A stretch of DNA of 11,107 nucleotides, from contig JBFMEX010000023.1 of assembly GCA_040752215.1 (NCBI GenBank), positions 1 through 11,107 on the forward strand, read 5' to 3'. Below, piece after piece: positions 1-5,955 of this stretch. Numbering within the stretch: position 1 is the first letter of the stretch; each line of letters begins with the position of its first letter. Below the pieces are notes generated by a model. It ran no database searches. It saw only the letters and a program-made list of their open reading frames with translations, and was not told the DNA's origin. Position numbers and translations under genes: made by a program. Origin of the DNA: JBFMEX01 sp040752215 (lineage in GTDB: Bacteria; Pseudomonadota; Alphaproteobacteria; Rhizobiales; Hyphomicrobiaceae).

Positions 1-198
1 AGCCGGCTCCGCGCTCGCCGCCCGGTCGCTCGCTTCGGCCACCTGGGCAGCCGTATCCGCCGCGGCGCCGTCGAACACCATGCGCTGCTCGAGCACCCGG
101 TAGGAGGCGGTCGCTTTCAACCGTTCCATCTGCGCGATCATGCGCAGCGAATCGGAGCTCGTTTCCGCGCCGTTCTTGCGCCGGCTGAATTTCGTCAT
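1..198 (-). CDS. N-terminus of LEPR-type large surface protein (partial, runs off window)
   Basis: An open frame starts with ATG at 198-196 and runs without a stop to base 1, giving the first 66 residues. Residues 36-46 read LEQRMVFDGAA, a close variant of the LEPR-x-LL/LFDAA motif. That motif occurs shortly after the start of very large repetitive or cadherin/VCBS/DUF4347-type surface proteins in proteobacteria. The residues before it are polar and basic (MTKFSRRKNG) with no hydrophobic signal peptide, as is usual for that family. Those proteins are thought to leave the cell by a dedicated exporter rather than by Sec. The stretch after the motif is Ala/Glu/Asp-rich and looks like a linker. 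The gene lies downstream of, and on the same strand as, the adaptor and M50 genes, which supports a substrate-exporter link. No good Shine-Dalgarno sequence precedes the ATG. The Pro of LEPR is Gln here. The rest of the gene is outside the window, so its size and domains are unknown. Confidence 0.6.
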   Translation of the reverse strand, partial: MTKFSRRKNGAETSSDSLRMIAQMERLKATASYRVLEQRMVFDGAAADTAAQVAEASDRAASAEPA

Positions 199-551
199 CG
201 GAGGATCAGACCCGCTTGAAAGGCAGCATTTATGCCACCCCATTTCTGCTTCACCGCTCCGTAATGAAACACGCGCGCCTTAACAATCCTAAAAGCAGGA
301 AGCTCGATTTGATGCGAAGCGTTCGCTTCGAGGAATTGAAAGCCGACGCGAAATTACGAATTGCAAGCGATTCGGTGGCGCGACAATTGTCCATTTACCT
401 CAAGCGCTTGCCCAGAACCCATCTGGCGAGTTGCGGATCGAAGGCAGCGCTCAAATGCCGTGGGGCGATAGTCCCTGCCGGATGGTCCCCGAGGATGCGG
501 GGAAGGCCACGGCGACCGACGGCCGGGCGCGGGAGTCAGGACGCGGGACGA
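199..551. other. Intergenic region upstream of the LEPR-type gene
   Basis: This stretch holds no convincing gene. Open frames that cross it are continuations of antisense frames from the neighbouring M50 gene. Bases 200-410 are clearly more AT-rich than the rest of the window, as expected of a promoter region for the leftward gene at 198. It contains a 16-base dyad (315-330) and a 10-base palindrome GACAATTGTC (382-391). A weak 6-bp hairpin at 486-503 lies about 50 bases past the M50 stop codon, but no T-run follows it. I could not place a convincing -35/-10 pair. Confidence 0.5.
315..330. promoter_or_regulatory. Inverted repeat, possible operator
   Basis: CGAAGCG-TT-CGCTTCG is a perfect 7-bp inverted repeat with a 2-base centre. 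It lies about 117 bases upstream of the LEPR-type start codon, in an AT-rich intergenic region. The compact symmetry fits a dimeric regulator site better than an RNA hairpin, because the loop is too short. The assignment rests on symmetry and position only. Confidence 0.3.
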
Positions 552-2690
552 TCAGGCGCCGCTTTCCCGCAGCAGCACCTTGAGGGTCTGCCGCCATGCG
601 CGGGCCAGCAGGCTCTCGCGCTGACCCGACACCACCACCACGCCGCGCGCCGCCAGCTCGGTGCCGCCCGCCCCTTCGCCGGCGGGCATGCGCACGAGGT
701 AGTGCGCGCTGGCTGGAGCGAGGCGATCCGCACCATCGGGAGTGATGGCAATGCGCCCACCAAAGGTCGACGCCAGATCCTCGATCTCGAGATTGGCTGC
801 GCTGGAAAGTGCCACCTCGCCGACCGCGACCGGCACGCCCGGCCGCTCGGGATGATCGGGAACGAAGTGCCCGACATCGCCACGCACAATTCTGCCTACA
901 TCGGCCTCCGCGACGTACCCCCGCGCTACCGTGCCGCTTCCCCCGGCGACGACGGCCAGCAGGCTTTTCGGAGACACCCAGCGGCCGGCATGCAGCGCGG
1001 GATCGAGCTCGACGATGCGGCCCGCGAACGGTGCCCTGAGCGTCAGCTCGGCGCGCTCCTTCGTCAGGCCGGCGATCCGGGCGAGCTGCGCGGCGATCTC
1101 GTTCTCGATCACGATCGAAGCCTCGCGATCGATCGCATCGGCTCCGCGCCGCGCGTGCTTCATACGCGCCAGCTTGAGGCGAGTCTCGGTGAGCGCGAGC
1201 TCGTGCTCGATGTCCGGCGAGGCGAGGGTGACCAGACGATCACCGGCCGCGACCTCGGCTCCGCGAGCGACATGAACAGCCACGATCCGCGCCGGCCGCG
1301 GGGCATGGACGTGCTGCAGCTCCGCCGCCTCGATCACGGCCGGGATCTCCACCCGGCTCGACCACGGCACGATCACGAGCAGCAGCACGGCCGCCAGAGT
1401 GACGAGCGGAGCGAGCACCCGACGCCGCGCCGCGATCTCGCGCCGGATCTCGATCCAGGCCGCGACCTCCTTGGCGATCGGCCGCACGATGAAGTAGGCG
1501 ATCTCGACGGCGAACAGCATCACGCCGAGCGCCTTGAAGAAATACTGATAGACGACGAGCGCAATGCCGAGAAACAGTGCAATGCGATAGATCCAGGTCA
1601 GGTAGGCGTAGACGATCATTATCGCCAGACGCCCGCGGGGCAGAGCCTCCGGTGCCGCACGGCCGAGCGCGAACAGCCACTCGCGCAGCTTCCACACCCC
1701 GAGCGCGAACGCGCGCGGTTGCAGGTTCTCGATGCCCATCGTCTCCGACAGCAGGTAGTAGCCGTCGAAACGCATGAACGGATTGAGGTTGATGACAAGA
1801 CCGCTCAAGAGCGAGACCGCCGAGAGCAGGAAGGAAAGCGAGCGCGCGGGCCCATCAGGGAGGAATGCCCAGGCAAATAACGCCACCGCGGCGATTGCGA
1901 GCTCGGCCCGGATGCCCGCACTGTCGATCGCCAGGCGGTGACGGCGATCCTCGAGCCGCCAGGCATCGGTTACGTCGGTATAGAGTAGCGGCGCCATCAG
2001 CATCACCGCGACGCCCATGGTCGGCACCCGACACCCGTAATGAACGGCGGTGTAGGCGTGGGCGAGCTCGTGCACAGCCTTGACGGCCGCCAGCGCGAGC
2101 GCCATCAGAACCGCACCTTCCCATGTGAGGAATCCCTGGAAGGTCGCGATATAGCTCTCCCACTCGCGCGAGACGAGATAGAGGCCCGCCAAGCCAATGA
2201 GGGCGATGGCGATCCCCGCCGTCCGTGACCCGAGGCCACGCACCACCGGGAGCGTTCGCTCGAGAAATGCCTGCGGCCGCCAGAGCGGCAGGCGGAAGAA
2301 GAGATAGTTGTGGATGAGCCATGACCACAGCGAGCGACGCGCGCGGGCGCGCTCGGCGGCAAGCGTCCGCCAGCCCTCGCGCTCGGTTTCGCTCGTCAGC
2401 TTGTGCCGGGAGAGAAAACCAATCAGCGCGGCGAGGCTCGCCTCGTCGAGGCTGACGCGGCCCCGCTCGTTGACGCGCCGGACAAGCTCGTTCGCGGTGC
2501 GGGATGAGCCCCATAGCGACAGCGTCTCATAGGCCGCGAGGTCGATCTGGATGAAGCGGTTCTGCAATGGATCGTGGATCAGCCACATCGGCTCGCCGTG
2601 TGCAGCCGGCGCGCCGTCGAGGAGCCGGAGCTCGGGCCTCAGCGCCGGCAGCGCATTATCGCCACCCGCGCCCATCAGTAGCCGATCCAT
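552..2690 (-). CDS. PqqD-like / site-2 protease (M50) / HlyD fusion membrane protein
   Basis: This 712-residue polytopic inner-membrane protein combines three modules. Residues 15-110 resemble a PqqD-like winged helix (WLIHDPLQNRFIQIDLAAYE, then helices ending in a GFLSRHKL-type segment). Residues 155-440 form an M50 site-2-protease membrane domain. It has the zinc motif HELAH (His207, Glu208, His211) and the second motif NPFMRFDGYYLL (Asn303, Asp309), so the metal site looks complete. Residues 445-590 are a HlyD/biotinyl-lipoyl-like barrel-sandwich with a helical hairpin (about 493-550) and the typical TLRAPFAGRIV return strand, followed by a beta domain to the C-terminus. Such fusions sit beside HlyD-type adaptors and large LEPR-motif proteins, which suggests a role in export or processing of a surface protein; the exact role is not established. 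The gene overlaps the upstream adaptor by 16 bases if it starts at 2690. The in-frame ATG at 2675 would instead give a TGATG stop/start overlap and 707 residues. Neither start has a strong Shine-Dalgarno sequence. Confidence 0.85.
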   Translation of the reverse strand: MDRLLMGAGGDNALPALRPELRLLDGAPAAHGEPMWLIHDPLQNRFIQIDLAAYETLSLWGSSRTANELVRRVNERGRVSLDEASLAALIGFLSRHKLTSETEREGWRTLAAERARARRSLWSWLIHNYLFFRLPLWRPQAFLERTLPVVRGLGSRTAGIAIALIGLAGLYLVSREWESYIATFQGFLTWEGAVLMALALAAVKAVHELAHAYTAVHYGCRVPTMGVAVMLMAPLLYTDVTDAWRLEDRRHRLAIDSAGIRAELAIAAVALFAWAFLPDGPARSLSFLLSAVSLLSGLVINLNPFMRFDGYYLLSETMGIENLQPRAFALGVWKLREWLFALGRAAPEALPRGRLAIMIVYAYLTWIYRIALFLGIALVVYQYFFKALGVMLFAVEIAYFIVRPIAKEVAAWIEIRREIAARRRVLAPLVTLAAVLLLVIVPWSSRVEIPAVIEAAELQHVHAPRPARIVAVHVARGAEVAAGDRLVTLASPDIEHELALTETRLKLARMKHARRGADAIDREASIVIENEIAAQLARIAGLTKERAELTLRAPFAGRIVELDPALHAGRWVSPKSLLAVVAGGSGTVARGYVAEADVGRIVRGDVGHFVPDHPERPGVPVAVGEVALSSAANLEIEDLASTFGGRIAITPDGADRLAPASAHYLVRMPAGEGAGGTELAARGVVVVSGQRESLLARAWRQTLKVLLRESGA

Positions 2691-4078
2691 TGGCGCAGCG
2701 CCGCAATCGGGCGGCGGAACAGATAGAAGCCGAGCGGAACCGTGCCGCTCATTACCTTCGCCGTGCCGCGCGCGCCGAGGCGGAACGGACGCTCAGTCGG
2801 TTCTGTTGTCTCGGCGACGAGGCGGAACGCGAGACCCTGCTTATCGTGCGGACGGGCCCGATAGTCGGCGCGGAGCAGCCGCGCCTCGAAGGGGTGCATT
2901 GGCGCCGCATCGAGGAACACCTTGATGCGCGTGTCGGGCGCGAGGACGATGGCGTCCGCAACGGGAAGATCGATGCGGAACTCGCTCGCTTTGGGATCGG
3001 CGATCTCCATCAGTTTCTCGCCGGTCGCGACCGGGCGGCCGATCAGGTCTTTCTTGTCGGCGAACATGGCGACCCCGTCTCGCTCGGCGCGAATCTCGGT
3101 TCGCGCGAACAAATCGCGGGCATAATCGCGCTCGGCGCTCTTGAGCGCGAGCTCGGCCTGGGCGAGACCGAGCTCATGGCGGCCGCGCGTGTCGACGAAG
3201 GCGAGCTGCGAGGCCTTCTTGAGGCGCGCCTCGGCGACCGCGACCTCGCGCTCGGCGATCTCGAGCCGGTTCTTGAGGACGGTAGCGCTCATGCGAAGAA
3301 GCGGCTGGCCCTTGACGACGGCAGCGTTCGGCAGCACGAGGATGTCCTCGACCACGCCATCGATGCCGGCCGTGACGGGGAAGGCGTCGCGCGGCGCGAC
3401 TTCGGCAGGGGCGAGCGCCGACATCGGCACGGGAACGAACAGCTGCACGAGCACAAGAGCGGTGGCACCGATCAGAAAGCGCCGCGACAAATGGAAGTGG
3501 AAATGGAACCCTGCGCGCCGGCGCTGGAAGGCCATCGCGACCAGCCCCGCGGCGTCGGCGAAGTGCGCGCCGATCGCGATGTCATGCCCGCTCCAGGGCG
3601 TAGCGCGCGCCTGCAGCATGCCGCCAATCACAGTGCCGTCTATGTCGCGCAAGGGAAGCCAGAGCAGATACCGCAGCGGATAGCCGCCGGCGATCGAGTC
3701 CTTGGGAGCGGTGAACGCGTCGGCGTCGAACTCGCGCGGCTCGGCAAGGCCGCTTCCCGACTCGAGGCCTTCGATCAGCTTCTCGAACCAGACGATGAGC
3801 GGGGCGGAGCGGTCGACTTGGGTGAGCGCCGAGACCGCCTCGACAATGAGCCTTCCCCCGAGACCGCGGCGGAAGACCGCGATCTGCTGCGCACGGGTGA
3901 TGATCCGCGGCTCGTTGGCGAGGAAATAGGCGAGCTCGGCCCGCGTCTTCACCTGCCTCAGGTCACCCTCGAGCTTCAAGAGAGTTGCCGCAGCGCTCGG
4001 AGCGCCGGAGGCGACAGCTCCGGACTTTGCGCGCGCCGGCGCCGCCGCGCCAGCCTTCGGCTCGACCCTCCCCATCAT
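2675..4078 (-). CDS. GAF-like domain / HlyD-family periplasmic adaptor, membrane-anchored
   Basis: This 467-residue protein begins at an ATG that overlaps the previous gene's stop in a 4-base ATGA (4078-4075). The frame stays open further upstream, but that extension is an arginine-rich shadow of the preceding gene and is rejected. Residues 1-35 are Ala/Pro-rich. Residues 36-185 look like a cytoplasmic GAF-like domain (LAYFLANEPRIITRAQQIAV, YLLWLPLRD, GGMLQA). One transmembrane helix spans about 200-218. Residues 225-260 and 340-360 form the two halves of a barrel-sandwich (GIDGVVEDILVLPNAAVVKG; GRPVATGEKLMEIAD). A coiled-coil hairpin of about 265-325 separates them, and a beta-barrel and membrane-proximal end follow (RGTAKVMSGTVPLGFYLFRR). 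The family acts as the periplasmic bridge in type I, ABC or RND export. An odd detail is FHFHFH at residues 191-196, just before the membrane helix. The HlyD part is certain; the GAF assignment is by pattern. Confidence 0.8.
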   Translation of the reverse strand: MMGRVEPKAGAAAPARAKSGAVASGAPSAAATLLKLEGDLRQVKTRAELAYFLANEPRIITRAQQIAVFRRGLGGRLIVEAVSALTQVDRSAPLIVWFEKLIEGLESGSGLAEPREFDADAFTAPKDSIAGGYPLRYLLWLPLRDIDGTVIGGMLQARATPWSGHDIAIGAHFADAAGLVAMAFQRRRAGFHFHFHLSRRFLIGATALVLVQLFVPVPMSALAPAEVAPRDAFPVTAGIDGVVEDILVLPNAAVVKGQPLLRMSATVLKNRLEIAEREVAVAEARLKKASQLAFVDTRGRHELGLAQAELALKSAERDYARDLFARTEIRAERDGVAMFADKKDLIGRPVATGEKLMEIADPKASEFRIDLPVADAIVLAPDTRIKVFLDAAPMHPFEARLLRADYRARPHDKQGLAFRLVAETTEPTERPFRLGARGTAKVMSGTVPLGFYLFRRPIAALRQWIGY

Positions 4079-4833
4079 TGTGAGGGCTCCTGGAGCGCGA
4101 CCTCGGCCGTGCCGCTCATGCCGGCCAAGACCTTCTCGTCGCGCTCGACGAAGCCGGCGATGACCTTGACCGTCTGGCTGACCGGATCGACGCTCGCCCC
4201 GACGCGGAGCACCTCGGCCTCGTAGCTGCGCCCGGTCTCGTCGATCGCGAACACGAACCGGGTGCCGGCCCCGATCCGCCGCAGCCAGGTCGACGGCACG
4301 ATCAGGTCGATCTCGAACGCGCGCTCCTCGACGATCTCCAGGAACGGCTTCGCGGCGGCTGGAATCTCGTGCTCGTTGACGGTGAGGCCGGCGACGCGGC
4401 CATCGAACGGCGCCTTGACCACGCACTGCTTGATGCGGGCTGCCAGCGCAGCCGCCTCGGCACCGGCTTTGTCGAGCCGCGCCTTGGAAACCTCGACATC
4501 CATCTTTCCGATCGCGCCGCGCTTGTCGAGGTAGAGGTTGCTCTCGAGCGCGAGCTTCATCTCGCGGTGCACGGCCTCTGCCGCCGCATGCTCGGCCTCC
4601 AGCCGCTCGCAATCGAACCGCACCAGGACGTCGCCCTTGCGAAACGCCTCTGCCTCCCGGAAGCGGATCTCCGCCACCCGGGCGGCGAGGTCGGTGGCGA
4701 TCGCGGCCTGATGCAGCGGACGCACGATGCCGCGCACCGGTATCGCCGCGCCGAGCGGCTCGGCGGCGCCGGCCGGCAAGGCGAGCGCGACGAGCATGAA
4801 GGGTAGTGAGACGCGAAAACCGGACCGAGCCAT
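4075..4833 (-). CDS. Small periplasmic adaptor (HlyD/RND membrane-fusion type)
   Basis: This 252-residue protein has a Sec signal peptide (about residues 1-23, FMLVALALPAGAA before EP). A barrel-sandwich half comes next (35-72, ending GDVLVRFDC), then an alpha-helical hairpin (about 73-137) and the second barrel-sandwich half (CVVKAPFDGRVAGLTVNEHE, about 137-160). A beta-barrel and a membrane-proximal segment follow (VSQTVKVIAGF ... VLAGMSGTAEVAL). This is the standard layout of an RND or type I periplasmic adaptor, but it is shorter than typical RND adaptors (about 350-400 residues). The start is taken at ATG 4833. An in-frame GTG at 4842 would add three residues; ATG is preferred because it leaves a tidier signal peptide, and neither site has a clear Shine-Dalgarno sequence. 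It is the first gene of the adaptor block and overlaps the next gene by 4 bases. No inner-membrane pump or outer-membrane channel lies next to it. Confidence 0.82.
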   Translation of the reverse strand: MARSGFRVSLPFMLVALALPAGAAEPLGAAIPVRGIVRPLHQAAIATDLAARVAEIRFREAEAFRKGDVLVRFDCERLEAEHAAAEAVHREMKLALESNLYLDKRGAIGKMDVEVSKARLDKAGAEAAALAARIKQCVVKAPFDGRVAGLTVNEHEIPAAAKPFLEIVEERAFEIDLIVPSTWLRRIGAGTRFVFAIDETGRSYEAEVLRVGASVDPVSQTVKVIAGFVERDEKVLAGMSGTAEVALQEPSQ

Positions 4834-4960
4834 GAGCAGCACCGAATGCGAGACATACGGTGGCGAGGGTCCGCTACAAACCTTCAGGAATGAATAACGC
4901 GGTCTGCCGAGTTGCTCCTTTTCGACCCGTGGGCCGCCGCTGTTAACGAGCCGTCAACCT

Positions 4961-4984
4961 TCGACGGCCGTGGGCGGCCGTCGA
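4961..4984 (-). terminator. Perfect 10-bp hairpin downstream of the curli genes (candidate terminator)
   Basis: TCGACGGCCG-TGGG-CGGCCGTCGA is a perfect 10-bp GC-rich stem with a 4-base loop. It begins 43 bases after the stop codon of the second curlin gene and before the adaptor block. No T-run follows on either strand, so it is not a textbook intrinsic terminator. It may cap the 3' end of the curli message or act with Rho. Confidence 0.4.
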
Positions 4985-5027
4985 CACGTGGATAGGAATT
5001 GGATCGCAGCGCCTCGACAGCCGCCGG

Positions 5028-5435
5028 CTACCAGCCGCCGAGGAACGTGAAGCCGACCTTGCCATTGCCGGACTGGGTGACGTTGCTCGTCGTGTTGCGG
5101 CCGAATTGAAACAGCCCGTAGGCGTTGTTGTCGCCGCTCTGCGAGATCGTGCCGGTGTGGCCGCTGCCGCGCTGAAAGATGCCGGCCCAGTTGCCGCTGC
5201 CGCTCTGGCCGATGGCGGCAGCGTTGCCGGTGCCCTTCTGGGAGATCCGCGCACGGCTCTCGATGCTCTTGGCCCAGGAATAGATCTGGAGTCCCTGGCG
5301 GATCGCCGTAGCGCTTTCGCCCTTGGGCGTGATGGTGAGGCTGACGCTGCCGGCGTCGGCCGGCGTCGCGGCATGAAGCACGAGCAGCGCCGCACAAGCG
5401 GCCGAGAGGCGCCGCGTCGATCTCTTGCGGGACAT
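5028..5435 (-). CDS. Curlin-repeat protein (second, minor-type subunit)
   Basis: This 135-residue exported protein has a signal peptide of about residues 1-29 (ACAALLVLHAATPADA). Residues 30-60 form a non-repetitive lead-in containing QGLQIYSW. The curlin repeats follow, with Gln at 66, 77, 88, 99, 110 and 121, exactly 11 residues apart, and Asn at Gln+5 in the first, second and fourth half-repeats. The protein ends FLGGW. This is the Q-x4-N-x5-Q ladder of curli amyloid subunits, whose strand-turn-strand units stack into a beta-solenoid fibre outside the cell. The lead-in and shorter repeat set suggest the minor or nucleating subunit, but that role is inference. ATG 5435 is chosen over an in-frame ATG at 5459 because a GGAG lies 7 bases upstream of it. 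The gene lies 37 bases after the csgH-like gene and is probably co-transcribed with it. Confidence 0.82.
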   Translation of the reverse strand: MSRKRSTRRLSAACAALLVLHAATPADAGSVSLTITPKGESATAIRQGLQIYSWAKSIESRARISQKGTGNAAAIGQSGSGNWAGIFQRGSGHTGTISQSGDNNAYGLFQFGRNTTSNVTQSGNGKVGFTFLGGW

Positions 5436-5441
5436 TTTCGG

Positions 5442-5446
5442 TCTCC
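5442..5446 (-). promoter_or_regulatory. Shine-Dalgarno for the second curlin gene
   Basis: GGAGA on the minus strand lies 7 bases (counted from GGAG) before ATG 5435. It decides the start in favour of 5435 over the in-frame ATG at 5459. The spacing matches the other two curli genes. Confidence 0.6.
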
Positions 5447-5472
5447 GTTCGCTCGTCATTCGAAACCTTGGC

Positions 5473-5880
5473 TCAGATCGCGCCGCCGGTGCGCTCGCGG
5501 CAGCTGGTCGAACCGCCCGGCCATGTCACCCGCAACGTCGCGTCGAACGATCCGCCGCCGAGCGTGACGACACCGAGCGTCGCCGGGGCGCCCGGCGCGG
5601 CGTGGAACTCTCCGCTCTGGGTGATGTCGGAGCTACCGCCACCGCTTGAGCCCTTGACCCGCAGCGTGTAGCTGCCGTCGATTGGGGCGCCGGCATGGAC
5701 GACGCCAACTAGGCGCGGAGCATTACGGCTGCCTTCGACGCGCACCTCGCACGAGATGCCGCCGGAGCCGGCCTCGGTGCTACCAATCGCGACGACGCTG
5801 CCGACGACGAGACCGAGCGCGGCGAGCAGCGCCGCCTTGCCGGCATGGCTGCGGGCAGCCAGCTTGTCGACCGTGTTCAT
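5473..5880 (-). CDS. csgH: CsgH-like curli assembly / anti-amyloid chaperone
   Basis: This 135-residue exported protein has an N-terminal signal segment (about residues 14-37, ALLAALGLVVGSVVAIG) and a single immunoglobulin-like beta domain (about 41-128). The domain pattern is characteristic of CsgH: ISCEVRV, then GSYTLRVKGSSGGGSSDI, TQSGEF, LGVVTLGGGSFDATLRVT and a final SC. CsgH is the alphaproteobacterial counterpart of CsgC, a periplasmic protein that stops curlin subunits forming amyloid before secretion. Cys44 and Cys127 sit at the two ends of the domain and could form a disulfide. The gene lies between two curlin genes on the same strand, which supports the call. ATG 5880 is preceded by AGGAG with 7-base spacing. 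The identification is from remembered family pattern, not from an alignment. Confidence 0.8.
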   Translation of the reverse strand: MNTVDKLAARSHAGKAALLAALGLVVGSVVAIGSTEAGSGGISCEVRVEGSRNAPRLVGVVHAGAPIDGSYTLRVKGSSGGGSSDITQSGEFHAAPGAPATLGVVTLGGGSFDATLRVTWPGGSTSCRERTGGAI

Positions 5881-5887
5881 GATTGCT

Positions 5888-5892
5888 CTCCT
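5888..5892 (-). promoter_or_regulatory. Shine-Dalgarno of csgH
   Basis: AGGAG on the minus strand lies 7 bases before ATG 5880. It is the strongest ribosome binding site in the window and lies 10 bases downstream, on the transcript, of the 11-bp hairpin at 5903-5927. Confidence 0.65.
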
Positions 5893-5902
5893 GTTTGGCT
5901 GC

Positions 5903-5927
5903 GCGGAGGAGCGTTGCGCTCCTCCGC
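5903..5927 (-). promoter_or_regulatory. Strong intergenic hairpin between curlin and csgH
   Basis: The two arms GCGGAGGAGCG and CGCTCCTCCGC are perfect complements (11 bp) around a 3-base loop. The hairpin lies in the 75-base gap between the first curlin gene and csgH. There is no T-run. A stable stem here could protect the 3' end of the upstream curlin message, or give partial termination so that the fibre subunit is made in excess over its chaperone. The stem is seen directly; its function is inferred from position. Confidence 0.5.
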
Positions 5928-5955
5928 CGTGGTGGCGATGGAATGGACCGTGCGC

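Noticed and set aside
486..503. Hairpin TCCCCG-AGGATG-CGGGGA after the M50 stop as a terminator
   Set aside because: The stem is only 6 bp and no T-run follows on the minus strand. In DNA this GC-rich, such stems are expected by chance.
216..1880. Long plus-strand open frame (about 554 codons) opposite the M50 gene
   Set aside because: Its translation is Arg/Asp/His-rich without any recognisable domain, and it lies antisense to a gene with clear M50 and HlyD motifs. It is a GC-driven shadow.
2567..4225. Long plus-strand open frame (about 552 codons) opposite the GAF/HlyD gene
   Set aside because: Its composition is charged and low-complexity with no family signal, and the opposite strand carries a clear HlyD-family adaptor.
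4079..4612. Upstream extension of the GAF/HlyD frame to an ATG at 4612
   Set aside because: The added 178 residues are an Arg/Gly-rich reading of the preceding adaptor gene in another frame. The ATGA overlap at 4078-4075 gives a natural start.
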